A stretch of DNA of 64,000 bases, from assembly GCA_051294375.1 (NCBI GenBank), contig CM119269.1, positions 15,938,455 to 16,002,454 on the forward strand, in the 5' to 3' direction. The notes under the pieces were generated by a model. It ran no database searches. It saw only the letters and a program-made list of their open reading frames with translations, and was not told where the DNA came from. This DNA comes from Paraspadella gotoi (taxonomy: Eukaryota > Chaetognatha). How positions within the stretch are numbered: the stretch's first letter is position 1; each line of letters opens with the position of its first letter. Made by a program: the position numbers and the translations under genes. Of the stretch, positions 33,381 to 50,984 are shown piece by piece.

Positions 33381-35520
33381 CTCCTTTTCGCGAACTGGAA
33401 CGCAATCTCTTCCAATAAAATATTCACGATTCCCGTGGGGATTTTAAAAACGCTCCTCTCGATATCGTCTTGGTCGTCGTCTTGGTCGTCGTCGTTGTTG
33501 TCGTCGTCGTCTTTGTCTAAATCTTCTTCATCAGCGGCGACGACTTCGTCTTTGAGTTCATCTTTGTACAAAGATTTATCACGAATTGTTTTATCACATA
33601 TGTTTTTATTTCTTTTTTATCCTTTATCATGTGTTTTTTTTATTTTAATTTTTTCCTACATTTTCTCTAAGCGTTCTCCATTTTCTAACTCTTTCCTACC
33701 TTTTTCATCTAATTTTACCTCTTTCTCCTCCTTAACATTTTCCATTTTCTATCTGTCTCTTCTTCTCTTCCTTCATCTCCTCCCTAACCTCATTTTTTTC
33801 CCCTTTCTTTCTCTCTTTCTTTCCTCTCTTTCCTCCCTTTCCTTTTTTTATCTTCCTGACACTCGGAGATGACGAAATTGCGACGATCGAGCGAAAGGAG
33901 AGAGAAGCGGCGGCGGAGATGAGGAGGTAAGGTCGAGGAGGAGAAACAGAGAAAGCCAATCGAGAATGAAGGTGAGGTTAAAAAAAAAAAAAATAAACGG
34001 ATTGGGAAAAGCACTTTTGAAATAAATGGTTGGATTCCTCTCCCGTGAATCCGACTCGTGAACCTTTTTTGCTTCGTCAAAATTATCATTCACATTAGAC
34101 TTTTTCTCCCAGGGTGAGGAGTCAAACTTTAACTCGGTTTTTAACTTTCACTTCGCCGATCACGCTGGCATATTTTCACCTCCTCACGACTCTTAACCTT
34201 TTAGAGTTTTCACTTCACCAATTTCACACTTGAGACTTTCACACTCCAGAGATTCACTCTATCTGCCGAGGTCATGAACTCGAGCCTCTTCTTAATTCGC
34301 CATGCGCGTGTTCCGATAATCCTCGTACTTCACTTGGCCTTGTTTTCGGTCTGTCTCTGTCTCTATCTTTTTCTCTGTCTCACTCTTTCTTTTAGACCCG
34401 AGGATTTTCCGTCAACGAAGTAGAATCGAAGGTCGACAGGAAATTGGGTGAAGCAACGTGGAGAGCGACAACAACAACAACGAGGACGATGACGATGACA
34501 ACGACGACTGTTATAGCGACGACAATTATGAGAAAGTAGAAGAAGTTAGACTTGATGACAAAACAGAAGACAAATACGATAAGAATGACAATGAAGACAA
34601 GATTATTGAAGACAGCATTAAGACAAAATTTTAATCGCTAAATATTGTTTAACGTTGAAATTATTACATAGAATCTTTATGGCATCAACTCCATCCGAAA
34701 AAAAAAAAACACAAACAGCAGATGACAAAAACGGACGACGACTAAGACGATAACAACAACGACGACAACGAAAGTGCTCTACCGGAAATTGGCGACGGGA
34801 CCCGGGTTCCAAGCCTCACATATTTTTGCGAAAGATAACAAGCAACGACAACGCGGACGAGAACAACAACGACGACGACGACGACGACAACAAAAGGAAG
34901 AGTTGCAAAGAGGCCGCCGCTGCCGCCCTCGCTACCCCCGCCGCCGCCGCCACCGCCGAACTAAATGTAGGCCGCAAAAAAGACGCAATGGATGAAGAGA
35001 AGAAGAGGTTAAGATGAGACTGAGATCGATGGAACCGTCAGATGGGTGAGGTTGACTCACCCGAGTTTGGTAAGATTATCGTTCTCACGAAAAGCGGAAG
35101 TCAAGAAATAGAATCTAGAAACAAAAACGAAAATTAAAACGGATTTACAATCAATGCACAATCATTCAATCAATTACTATTTTTTCCCTCTTCCAAAAGA
35201 AGCCCACCCTAATCCCGTGAGAACCCGTCACCGAGTTTCGATTCCATCCCTAATTCCGCCCTACAATCGGTAACAACTGTTCGATCTCCGTTTTGTCGGT
35301 TCTCCCTCCTTTCCTCTTTCCGCCTCCCTCGTTGGGCCCTTTGGCTCGCAGTCCTCGTCGCCAAATCCTCGACTCCCCATCCCCGCACACTCGACCCGCC
35401 CTCCCACCCCTCCACCTTCCGGCTCCTAAAAAGCAACGGACTCCCTTCGACGCAATTAGCGATCAAGAAGTCGGGGGGCCGACGCCCGAAGATCGACGTC
35501 GCGATGGAAGGAAGTTCGAT
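33346..35520. other. Non-coding stretch
   Basis: Pyrimidine-rich 33600-33850; GAC/CAA-rich 34460-34520 and 34750-34900; GCC-rich 34915-34960. No exon recognised. Confidence 0.4.
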
Positions 35521-35835
35521 TCGGCCAATCGGAGACGACGCGAGCTCTGGTTCCTCCAATCAGCGAAGGGATAACTTCCTATTGTAAACGGCAGTTAACA
35601 ATAAGAAGCTTAAAAAAAAAAAAAAAACGTAATTTTTCGTACAGAGTTTTGTACAATCTACATTTCTCAAATGACAGACTGCGAAGTTTATCAAAAATAC
35701 TCTCAATCGCTCTTCTTCTTACAATTAAATCCAGCTTCCGCCTCATTGTAATCGAGCGACCTCGTCCAATCGCGCGTTGGATTACTCGCTCCCGTTGGAC
35801 CAATCAGCGATCGCCGCGTCACCGACCAATCGTCG
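35521..35835. promoter_or_regulatory. Cluster of five CCAAT boxes
   Basis: CCAAT at 35525, 35556, 35766, 35800 and 35826, several inside the longer word CCAATCAGCG. All are in plus orientation. This may be a promoter for an unrecognised gene. Confidence 0.35.
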
Positions 35836-36064
35836 AGCGGCGGCGGCAAAAAAATGTAATCGAGATACAATGTCGAGATCGCTCTCGGACTCTCGAGGGA
35901 TTTGCTTCGCTCTCCATCGCTTTTCGACGGGAAAAGATGAAGGGGAAGGGGAGAGGAAGTGTATATGGGCAGTGGGGGGAAAAATGGGCGAAAGAGTTAG
36001 GGGTGTTTGAGCGTATTGGGGGGGGGAAAGGGTTGGAGGAACGAAGGTGGATAAGTCAATCGGA

Positions 36065-36200
36065 AGATGAAAGAAGACAAGTAAGGGGAAAGTCGGTGAG
36101 AAAGTTTAGGGGACAAGTAAGGGGACAAAAACGGGGAAAGTCGGTGAGAAAGTTTAGGGGACAAGTAAGGGGACAAAAACGGGGAAAGTCGGTGAGAAAT
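36065..36200 (+). repeat. 48-bp tandem repeat, about 2.5 copies
   Basis: Unit begins GGGGAAAGTCGGTGAGAAAG. A 48-bp period preserves a 16-residue frame, but no flanking coding evidence exists. Confidence 0.8.
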
Positions 36201-40162
<3,962 letters not shown>

Positions 40163-40335
40163 ATAAAACGCGCGGGATAAAGAAAAGCCTCTTTTCTCCC
40201 CTCCCTTTTTTTTCCTCTTAAATTTTTTTCTCTTTTTTACTCTCTTTTCTTTTCCTCTACTCGACGATGGGAGGGTTTGACCCTTGAGCGAGAAATGTGC
40301 AATTCGCAGAGAATTTCCGAGAAAAAGAGAAATTC

Positions 40336-40670
40336 TTATTTTTCGGCTTTCGCCGCCGCTTGCATCTCCGCTGCTTGCATCTTCTTTGCCTCCATTGCTC
40401 GCATCTTATTCGATGAAACTGCTTGCATGTTTAGCTTCGTCTCGGTTTCTATGACTGCTGCAGGGATATCTATTGCTTGAACTTTCTTCCTTTTTACTGC
40501 TTGCAACTTCTTAAAATTCTTTTCGCTTCGTGTGTTTCCATTTACGACGATTGCGTCGTTTTAAATGGATAAATTTTTACATCACTTTCAGGCACAACGC
40601 ACGCCTTCTCAATTTGAATATTTGCATCTAGTGGAACAGTTTTTACATTATTCAAAGTTACAAACCCCTT
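40336..40670 (-). pseudogene. Frameshifted coding fragment, unidentified, Met/Ala/Lys-rich helical C-terminus
   Basis: On the minus strand two open segments abut in different frames. The first runs from 40670 (GFVTLNNVKTVPLDANIQIE, then KACVVPESDVKIYPFK). The second continues VVNGNTRSEKNFKKLQAVKR and ends in a repetitive tail of MQA/MRA/MEAKK words to a stop at 40336. They join smoothly if one base in an A run near 40563 is added or removed. Codon content looks protein-like and unlike the microsatellite shadows nearby. No ATG or acceptor is certain at the 5' end (an AG precedes 40670), so this may be a last exon with a consensus error or a pseudogene. Family not recognised. Confidence 0.35.
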
Positions 40671-42755
40671 CTAGTGTCTTCAGAGTCTAAAAATCACTCG
40701 CTAAATCGCTCTCGATACTCGCGACGCATCTTTCCTACTTTTTTTCACGACAGACTTCTTTTCTCTCTCTCTCTCTCTCTCTCTCATCATATATACGTCG
40801 ACAAAAATTCATCTCTCTCTCCATCGGCGCGCAAACGCTTGCAAATCAACGGCGGGCCTCTTGCAGCGCCGGCTGATGAAGACGGCAACGTTCTGCGAAA
40901 AAGGGTCTGATGAGAATGTCAGATATTCAAAGTCGAGGGCGCCGCGTTGGAAATGAGGCCGTGAGCCGAGGAAAAGGCGCCGAAAAAAAGCAGCCGGAAA
41001 TGGGGGGGAGAGAGAGGGGGAGAAGAGGAGAAGGAAGAGAGAGAGAAATCTGGGAAGGAGCGGGAGTGAATAGGGGAAGTCTTACGGAGAGGAATTGGGA
41101 TTTAGCTCAGTAACAGGACGTGGTTGATTAGATATTGTAATTAAAATTAGAAAAAATATACGCGATTTTAAATGTAAACAATGTCATATTTATGACCGTT
41201 TTTGCTTTCAAAATCTTCCGACGCCCTTAGACAAAAGTATCGGAGTGCAAGAAAATTTTTCTTTTCTCATTGTGAAATTCGTCGATCTCACATTTTGTTT
41301 CCTCCCTTTTAATTTTTCTCCCCCGTTTTTTCTCCGAATTTCTGTATTTATCTATGTAATTAATAATTTATACGTAAACTTCTCTTTTCTGTTTTTTCTT
41401 TGTATTTTTTCAGATTAATCTTTTTGAATGCATATTTTTTTCTTCCTCTCTTTCCTTTTTCTTTCTCTATTAGTTGTCTCCTTCTCTTTCCTCTACTTCT
41501 TCCTTCTTTCTTTTCCTTTACTTCTTCCTTCTTTCTTCTTCCAACTCCTCTTCCTCCTCCCAAGCTTCTTGTCAAGGCTTGCCCCTTAGGCGCTGCCCCC
41601 GTGTCAAGCGATGGTCGGCGACTGACCCTGGGAGAGGTTCGGTGCGTGATGTCGGGGGCGGCGGCCTTCAAGAGGGGGCAGGCGGGGGAAAGGGATGCGG
41701 CGAAGCGACTGACCCGCGAGCGGCCGCGTTAGCCCCTTTGCCCGCCAACTTTCCCTCCCCCCTTTGAGCCCCCCTTCGCTCTCGGGAGAACCCGAAGTTC
41801 AAACCGGAAGTCAGAGTCTCGACAAAAACGACGGTGACGATGACGCCGAGTGGGCGTGGCCAACTGAGGGGGGCGGAGAGCGCGGAGGTGAGGTTGAGGT
41901 GGAAGAGGGGCGGTCGAGATTATGTCGTAGGACGATTACATAACTTTATCAAATATACAGTTGTTTAATATTCAGTACATTTTTTCTTGTTTTCTCACTC
42001 ATTTGAAAACGATCTGTGGCTAAAGATGTATCAACATTTAAATCATTAAACTATTTAATTATCCCTATAATAACCGAACGTTAAAAAAAAACCAAAAAAA
42101 AACACGAAAATTTGCTTGACTATTGAAAAAATGAACTTCTCTGTTAATCGTCGTCGTCGTCGTCGTCGTCGTCGCTTCACAAAACTTAATCGTCATCCCT
42201 TCATTTTTACGTGAATCGTGACTCAGTTTCTCTCCTTCTCGTATTCGTCCCGCATAACTTATTTCATCCTCTAACTTTCACTTCTCTTTTCTTCAATTCG
42301 CTTCTCTATTTCTCTTCACTTTCTTTTTGAACTGTTCTTTGTTCCCTTCACCCCATCCCCCTTCCCCCTGCCACCCTGCCACCCCCTAACCACCCTCCTC
42401 CATTTCTCTTTTCACAGATGGCCACGCCGAAAGGCTTTTTACGTAATTAACAAATGCCAAAATGGCGAGATGGATTGTTCCCACCCCGGGTGGCAGAGGG
42501 CGCGACCCGGCCACTTGTTCATTTCTTTCTAATTCATTCATTTCCAGAGCTTCTCTCTCCTCTTTTTCTTCTTTTTTTTTTTTTGTGCTCCCGCTGGAGG
42601 CCGTGACGTGTCAAGTTTCGAACAAATGAACACTCGAGAAATCTAAAACCATTTTCCTTCTCATCCCTCTCCTCTTTTTCTCATTTCTCTTCTTACGGGT
42701 CTTCGCCCCTTGCCCCATTCCCCCCTGGTTCACTCTTTTTCGCCACGGCCAAAAC
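40671..42755. other. Intergenic, nothing identified
   Basis: Contains (CT)n near 40760, pyrimidine-rich 41445-41560 followed by a G+C-rich island (41570-41740) and (GTC)n at 42150-42178. No exon with consistent frame. Confidence 0.35.
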
Positions 42756-42760
42756 CCAAC

Positions 42761-42915
42761 GGCGTCGCGGTCGAGTGGTTCAGGTCGCGGCGCCGTTGGC
42801 CCGAAGGTCTCGGGATCGAAACCCGAACCATAAAAGTCGCAACCTCCTTAGTGGGTCGTTGTTTTTTTTTTGGGAAGACGTCAAGGTCAGATGACGCCGC
42901 CCTTTCGTTTCGGTG
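42761..42915 (+). mobile_element. Probable tRNA-derived SINE (head plus short body)
   Basis: 42761-42830 reads like a degenerate tRNA gene. It has an A-box-like GCGGTCGAGTGGTTCAGG and a well-formed T arm TCGGG-ATCGAAA-CCCGA (42810-42826, 5-bp stem, 7-nt loop). The anticodon arm is not tRNA-like, so it is not a functional tRNA. It is followed by about 80 bp of unrelated body and an A run near 42920. Confidence 0.45.
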
Positions 42916-45171
42916 AAAGGACAAAAAAAAAAAGCCGCGAATCTTGAAAGACGAAGAGTAATTAAACGTCGCTGAAAGGACTATTAAAAAATGGGAATAT
43001 TAATTATTTTTGGCTTTTTTTTCGTTTACGAAACCACTAAACCCCCCAATTCCCTTCCTCCCTCCCGATTCACTCCCCAACTTCCCGCCCATAAGAAAAT
43101 CGCTTTCCAACTTCCTCGTGACTTTTTTTTCCTAATTCCTCCTTTCACCTTCTCACATCATCCCGATTGTCTTTTCCCTTAACTCTCCCACTTTCAATCT
43201 CCCCGCTCAACTCTCTCCATTTCCCCCTCCTCTCTCCCCCCCTCCCGATGTCCTAACAAAGAGCGAAGGCCGAGAAAGGAATCCCCGTCTTTCGGCCTCC
43301 ACTGGGCAGCGGATCACGAACCGAGTGGGAGGCAAAGTGGAGGAAAAGAAAAAGGAAATTGAAGGGGAAAAAAAAGGAAAGGAATGAATGGAGGAAGAGA
43401 AAAGGATGAAAAGGGGAAAAAAAAAGATTTTAGGGAGATAGAAAATAAAAAAAGACACGAAAAGAAAGAAAAAAATTAAAGAGTTAAAAATTTAAAGCAA
43501 ACAAGAGGAAAATATGGCCTAAAATGCGATTTTTAAAAACAAACAAACTCCCACAAATCATTAAACGGTTTGACAGTAACTAATAATTCCATAATTTCAC
43601 AGTGTGACGAAATATAATAAAAGATTCCGCAATTGTCTTTTCTGCCCCAAAGGTTTCACACTCAAGAAAACTGCCTTCAGCGTTCAGCCTCGATCCCATT
43701 TCCAACTACGAAGTCCGCATCGTACGAGTTCGTGATTGTCGGTGAAAAATGGAGCTGATAAGATAAATGACTTTTTTTTTGGTAGCCATCGATTTCTTCG
43801 GTATCGTTGTCGTCGTCGTTGTCGTCGTCGTCGAAGATATCATCGTTATCATCGTTATCATCGTCCATGTCGTTTTTAGATTGCGAGTCGTCTTTCGATG
43901 GTTCATATTAGAATTGACCAGACCATTTTATTTTTTTACAGTTTTATTATTTGCTTTTTTAAAGTTTTTATATTTTTTATTATTAGTATTTATATGTATT
44001 CGTATTTTTTTAATATTTTTTATATATTCGTATTATTAAACACTTTTTTTTCATCAGCGGGGACGACGACGACGACGACGACGACTAAGACGAAGATAAA
44101 GACGATGATGGCGATGATGACGACGCTCAAAAACGATGCAGCGAATAAAAGAAAATAAAAGTAAAGAAAAGAAAAGGAGGAAAAGGAAAGAGAAGAACGA
44201 AGTGTCGACGACGACGACGACGAAGACTGCGAGGGTCAGATGAAGGGCAAGAAGAACCGCCGCAGTGTCAGACTAGTGATGCCCTCAACAGGAAGAAATG
44301 GAGATAAAGAAATGATCAAAAACGGGGAGGAAGAGGGAGGAAAAGAAAAGGAAGGCGAGGAGATGGGAGGAAAAAGAACGAATGGGGACGGGAGAAAAAA
44401 AAAATGAAAAGAAGAAAAAGGATATAGAGTCGAGAGAGAGGAGAAAGGGATTCGAAGTGAGAGGAGAAAGGGAGGAAAGAAAAGAAATGAATAGAAGAAA
44501 AAGGATATAGTTATGAAGAGAGAAGAGAAAGGGAGGAAAGGAAAGAAATGAATAGAAGAAAAAGGATATAGAGAGGAGAAAGGGAGGAAAGAAAAGAAAA
44601 GAAAATTGGAGAAGAAGGAAAATAAAAGAAAAAAGGACGATGGAGGAAGCTTTGGGGGTAAAGAGAAAAGAGGAAGGGGATGGAATAGATCGTAAAAATA
44701 AAAGAAAAAGTTAAAAGAGAAAGGAAATAGGAAAAGAAAAGGATGAAGGAGGAAGTAAAAAGGAAAGGAAAAGGATGAAGGAGGAAGTAAAAAGGAAAGG
44801 AAAAAGGAGGAAATGAGATTTTGAATGAGAGCGTGAAGAAATGCATTTGTTTCTTACAGAACTTGTGAGGTTGAAGGTTTTCGGGTGGAGGACCTCGGTG
44901 TGATTGGAGTGTGATGGAGCAATTGATGGAGTGTGACGGGGAAGGTGATGGCGAAGGCGAAAGAAAGAAAGAGAAAACCCGCTTTGGAAGTGATGGATGA
45001 AGAGAGAGTCGGAGAAAAGGACTGAGGATGACAGATATGGAGTGAGAAGCCGGAAAGACTGTTGCTAAGGGGGAAAGACCGTTGCTAAGGGAAGGCTTTT
45101 CGGTTCGCGGACCGAAAGAAAAAAAATACGAGAGATGATGATTTCTATTCGACAAACACATTAATAATGAG

Positions 45172-45222
<51 letters not shown>

Positions 45223-46180
45223 GAGAGAGATTATAAAATTAAATAACCATCAGATCCCTCTTCCCTAAAAAAAAGGGTTAAAAGTTGAAAAAGGGAAGTT
45301 TTTTGTTTTTTTTTTCTTTTAAAGAAACAATCAGGTTTCGTCAAAGAATCTTTAACGCGACGGCGAAAAAAAAAGAAGAAGAAGAAGCAGAGGTGACGAA
45401 GGGGAATGAATAAGAGAGTGATCATCCAAAAATAGAGAAAGCCGCCGCCGCCGCCGCCCCCGCAGCCTCCGCCGCCGCCTCCGCCGCCATCGCCTTCCAA
45501 AGCAGCCGACAAATTTGAATTTAGATTCAAGAGACTTTTGGTGGAAGGGAAGACGCTTTCAGGGAGGAACGAGGCGAACAGGGGCAGGGGCGGGGGCAAA
45601 CAGGGGCTTGGGAGGATGAGAAGGAGCAGGGAAAGTTGAAGGGAGCTAGGCCTTGGGGGGGGGAAGTAAATGTGGTTCGAAAAGGCGGAACGCAAAAATG
45701 CTGAATGAAGAGAGGAAGAATAGAGGAATGGATTTGGAAAGGAAAAAAGGGAAATTCTGTGCCGCGTGGATGGGAAGAGAGAATAAAGGGGAATATGTGA
45801 AGAGGGGAACAAAGTGAACAAAAGTGGGGACTAAATGAAGTAGGCTTTCGGTGAATTGAAGAATGAATCAGTCTATTAGGTGATATGAATGATAATAATA
45901 GTTAAATAAAGGGTTGAGGGGAAAGAGAAAAAGTGGAAAAGTGGAAAAAATGACGTTAAAGAAAAAAAAATCTGATAGATTGAAAAATGTATTGAGGCTG
46001 AAATGAAGGTACAAAGAGGCAGAAGAGAGGGTAGGAAGGAGGGTAGGAAAGGTGAGACGAGAGTAGGAGAATAGGGTAGAAAGGATGGTAGGAAAGGTGA
46101 GACGAGAGTAGGAGAATAGGGTAGAAAGGATGGTAGGAAAGGTGAGACGAGAGAAGGAGAATATATGGGGAAAAGGAAAG
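42916..46180. other. Purine-rich and pyrimidine-rich non-coding stretch
   Basis: (GTC/ATC)n at 43800-43865, (GAC)n at 44060-44090, long G+A-rich 44300-44820, interrupted (GA)n at 45172-45230, (GCC)n at 45440-45490, and a ~45-bp tandem (GGTGAGACGAGAGTAGGAGA..., about 3 copies) at 46035-46155. GTTGCTAAGG occurs twice 19 bp apart at about 45061-45090. No gene supported. Confidence 0.4.
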
Positions 46181-46185
46181 GAAAA

Positions 46186-46457
46186 AAAAAAAGAGGCGAA
46201 CCGACCGAGTCTTCTTTTTTTTTCTTACGGTGAAGAATTTGAATGATGACCCGAAAGTTAGGATGATAAAAAAAAAGGAAAGAGCTGGAAGGAGGAAAAT
46301 AAAGAGGAGAAAAAAAAGATAAGAAAGATAATGAAAAGAAAGAAGAAAGAAAAGAAAGAAGAAAGGAAGGAAGGAAAAAAAAAGAAAATGCAAAGGAATC
46401 AAGGCCAACGAAGGTCATCCTACTACTGGGGGAAAGTATACAAAAAATTCGATACAC

Positions 46458-46497
<40 letters not shown>

Positions 46498-46672
46498 TCA
46501 TCTCATCTCTCTCTCTCTCTCTCTCGCTCTCATCTCTCCGCTCCAATCTGTAATCTCCCTGGGAGTAAATTCTTGTCAGTCATGATCAAGTCATTATCAT
46601 CCAAGGTTTTTGGAGTGAAACAGTTTTTTTTTTGGGCTCTTCTCTTTCTCTCTGCCCCCCTCTCTGCTTCTC

Positions 46673-46705
<33 letters not shown>

Positions 46706-47574
46706 TCTATTCTCTTTTATTCTTCGTTTTTCCCTTTTCAAATGGCCGACAATAAAGATGATGAATTAGCCCTGACCTCAAGTTTTTTCTATTTCTCTTT
46801 CAATTTTTTGTTTTCAGTCACTTCACTATTTAAAATTTTATTGTTTCACTAAGGTTGAAGAAAAGTATAGAAGAACAGAGACCAAACCTAATTTTGTAAT
46901 TCTAATCGAATTCTTTAACTATATTCATTAAACATCTCTGTGTGCGTGCGAATTTTTGTCTGCAATAGCGTCGGTTACAAGATTTTTTAGTCTATAAATG
47001 AAAGTAAATTCCGAGTGGTCTTAATTTTTTTGCCTCCAAGCATTGAAGACAATCTGCTTGTCTATATTCTACGTTCATGTTCTATTAAACTTTAAAATAA
47101 AACTGACAAAGTATGAATCAACTTTTTCAGTGAAATTCACAAATCCAAGGAGGTCTTTCACAGGTCTCGTCTCTCACGACCTCGCGTCCCTTACTCCCCT
47201 CATTAGTCACATCCCTTTTCCATTCACAGAGATTCACACTCGCTTCTTCTTTCCTTCACCCTCTTTCACCCCGTATCTCACCGACTTCCCTTTCGTCTCA
47301 CCTCAAAGCCCCAAAGTTTCAAACTCTTTGTCCTCCTCCTCCTCCTCCTCCTCCTCCTCCTCTTCTTCCTTGAATTAAACTCAAACTCTGAGTCGGCAAT
47401 TTTTCTCGGCTGGCCGTCGCTTTCAACCCGAAATTGGGGCTGGACCCAACAAATTCCCTCTTCCTCCATCCCCCCCCTCTTCCCTCCTCCTCCTCCTCCT
47501 CCTCTTCTTCGGGTTCAAATAATTCCACTTTCGGAGCTGCTACTCTCAGCTTGGGGGTTTTCGTCCGAGGCTCC
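46186..47574 (+). repeat. Segmental duplication D2, left copy
   Basis: Direct repeat of about 54636-56185. Shared landmarks in order: CCGACCGAGTCTTC, CAAAGGAATCAAGG, (CT)n, AATGGCCGACAATAAAGATG, AAATCCAAGGAGGTCTTTCA, TCTCGGCTGGCCGTCGCTTT, and GTTTTCGTCCGAGGCTCC at the right end. Confidence 0.9.
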
Positions 47575-48995
47575 GGCCAGTGGAAATGAAGTTTTTTAAA
47601 TGAAAAAAAAAAAAAAAAAATATAAGTTCACATTTACTTGAAGCAGAAAAAATGATACAAGTTTAAAAAAATCCTAAAAAGCATAAGGATGCGTCGCAAT
47701 TGCAAAGAGAGAGAGAGGAGAGAGAGAGATGAGAGGAGAGAGAGGAGAGAGAGAGAGTGAGAGAGGAAGAGAGAGATGAGAGAGGAAGAAGAGAGAGAGA
47801 GAGAGAGAGGCAGTAAAATGAGCATAAGGATTCAGTCGGCAATTTCAAAGAGAGAGAGAGAGGAGAGGAGAGAGAGAGAGAGAGAGAGGAAGAGGAAGAG
47901 AGAGGAGAAAGAAAAAGAGAGAGAGTCCGAGATAAAAATTAGCGAATAAAAAGTTAAGTTATTTTACTCACTTTGAATAAAAAATACTTTAAAATACTTA
48001 CAAATACTAAAATTGAAATTAAATTATTTATTCCGATAACATTTGTTTAATTCACATTGCAATTATATTAGGTAAGGCCTAATATCTTAGATAAGGGCGG
48101 GCCAAATTGAAACCACTTTTTATAACTTCTAGTTCTCTTTAAATTTCTATTACTACTAAATCGATTTTCAATATAACTTTTTGGTCATTAGTTCTGGGTT
48201 GTTGCACTTGAAGCTTTTAATATTTATCATATATAATAATATATAAGTATTGAGGAATTAGTTGCCAGGGGCAATGAGTTTAGTGAAAAAACAAAGTCAA
48301 TTTACTGATCTTTAATATTAATGATTACTAATAAGTGTTTAATTATTAATGAAATTATATTAATTAATTAATGTGAAAAAAATGATGCAAGTAAAAAAAA
48401 ATCTGAAAAAAGCATAAAGATCCGTCGCAATTGCAGGAAAAAGAGAATGAGAGAGAGAGATGGAGAAGAGATCGAGAGAGAGGGAGAGGAGAGAGGAGAG
48501 ATGTTTTTGAGTGAGAGAGAGAGAGAAGGAGGACATAATTAAAATAGAGGGATTAATTTGTATGTTTTTGATAAAAATGTAAACAAAAACATATTTAATA
48601 ACTGTCCTAACCCAATTTTTAAGGGACATCGATGAGTTGATAAGTTGAATATAAAATTTAAAATTAATTATTACTATTAAAATTAATTAATTAATTAATT
48701 ATTAATCGATTAATTAATTAATTAATTAATTACATAGGGCAGATCCGACATGTGTTGCTCAACTTGTTTTTTTTCGCTTTAATCAAACTCAATGGTGACG
48801 CGAGTGATGAAGAGAAAAAAAAGTCGGAGTCGCTACGTCGTACGCGAGTTTAAACGACGATGACTAAATAGAAGACTGAAAGAAATGCCTTATTCGGGAG
48901 CGGGAACTGAAATAAAGTGTTGTTGCAAAAGAGTTAAAAAAGTTTTAAATCGAAAAAATACGTAGAAACAAAAAATAAAGAATGCTTACTGAATG
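47575..48995. other. Unique spacer inside the duplicated region
   Basis: Interrupted (GA)n at 47705-47800, 47850-47930 and 48445-48530, A+T-rich 47950-48400, (TTAA)n at 48665-48735. No coding exon. This part is missing from the second arrangement at 54.6-58.6 kb. Confidence 0.5.
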
Positions 48996-49726
48996 CGGGT
49001 CGACGGATACATATCGATTTTCACTCTCGCCTACTTTCCGGGCAAAAATTCCGGCTTAATAAATCGGCGATCATCCATTCGTGATTCGCCAAGATCGAGA
49101 TCTCTGCGCGCGGAAATCATGACGACATATCGGGGTCCTTGAAGAGGTTGTCGCCTACGACGGACGATAACGACGACGACGAAAACAAAAACTTAGTTAA
49201 CCATTTGAATCAAGTTTAAAAGTACTGCACTTTCAAAGACAAAATGAGAGATGCTTTACCTAAAAAATATTATATTCTCTCTACATTTTTTGTATTTAGT
49301 CGTTTTAAATTCATGTGATATCTGAGTGTTAAAATTTGTTTCATTTAAAAAAATACTTTGCGCGATTAATGCAGACTTTGGATGCCTTTTAATTGATTCC
49401 AACGTAAATTGTGAGCTTCACCCTAATATACTACTTCATAGTTTCTCGTCTCTCTCTCTCTCTCTCTCTCTTCTTCTCTCTCTCTCTCTTCTCTCTTCTC
49501 TCTCGTCTCTCTTCTCTCTCTCTCTCTCGCCCTTTTTTTTCCCTTTTAACTCACGGGTCTTTGGCTGGGATGGAAAGGGAGGCATTCCCGAGGCTGGGCT
49601 CGAACAATAAAAAATCAATCCCCGGGTTTTGAATGAGAAAAAATGAGAGAGGCTAGGAAAAGAAGGGAGAACGGCACTGAACACAGGGGGGAAAGTGGTT
49701 TTTCAGTTCCGTGGAGAGTGAGAGGA

Positions 49727-49763
<37 letters not shown>

Positions 49764-50543
49764 CCTAAGAAAGTGCGGAAAATAATTTTTACTCATGCAC
49801 AAAAAAAAAATTTCTGTCAGCTACTTTTATAATGGCTGCATGTTAATTGCTTCAATTTTAAAAAAAAAAAATTAAATAGTTAAAAATACGAACTCTTTTT
49901 TTTCAGACTTTTAAATTTTATTATTTATTTATCGTCATTATTTAAATTTTTTAGTTAAGACATAAACATCTCAAAAAATAACATTTAAATTTAAAATGCC
50001 TCTTGTTACGGTGTGACGACCTTTAAATTACAATTCCAAAGACAGAATTTTCCTAAATAATATTATAATACCAGTTATCATCATCAACTTCATAATCATC
50101 ATCATCAGTATCACTTTAAACCTCTTAAACCTCTTTAAAACTTTGAAACCCTCCTCTCGTTTAATTTCAACTTTTTTTTCCCACAAACCCCCAGCCCCCT
50201 CTCGAATCCAATCTCCACCCCCCCCCACCAGAAAAAAAAAAAGTAAAAGTAAAAATGGCCTCAAACGTCGAACTTAAAAGCCTCGATTTCATTTTTTTTT
50301 CTCATTTTCCCACACCTTTCCTCTTTTCTCCTTTTCGCCCCAGCGCGACTCTTTCTCCATTTTATTTTTTTTTTCATTTCGTGCGTTCGGGTGTTATTTA
50401 AATAATAATATCCCCCACCGCCCCCCCCCCCCCCCCCCCCCCGGAAAATATTTTTTTATTTAATTTTGCGATGGAAAAAAAAAAATCTGCCGACAGGCGG
50501 CTGGTTGAGAGGAGGCGTCGATTATCCAATTTGAGAGAGAGAT

Positions 50544-50581
<38 letters not shown>

Positions 50582-50902
50582 AGATGACGAGAGAGAGAGA
50601 ATGGAGAGAGAGAGAGAGATGAGAAAAATAATTTTTAAATTCAAGGATTAAACCTTCCTCTCCTCTCCTCCTCTTCTCCTCTTGTGACATCGGTGACTGG
50701 ACCGGATCCATTCGAGTCAGGTTGCGACCTTAGAGTCGCGATTTTCCGTGATCCGTCGCTCAAAGGATATTAAGAATAAACGATGGATTAGTTACGCATT
50801 TCCGTCTGTATCGGCGTATCTCAATCGATGGCTTTCGGTCGAAAGGGCAACAATTAAAAAAAAAAGTTTAACTTTATTAAACGCACTCTCTCTCTTCTCT
50901 CT

Positions 50903-50984
<82 letters not shown>

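Noticed and set aside
44511-46457. Minus-strand hydrophobic ORFs up to 216 codons
   Set aside because: Phe/Ser/Leu low complexity from G+A-rich plus-strand DNA; no membrane-protein pattern beyond composition.
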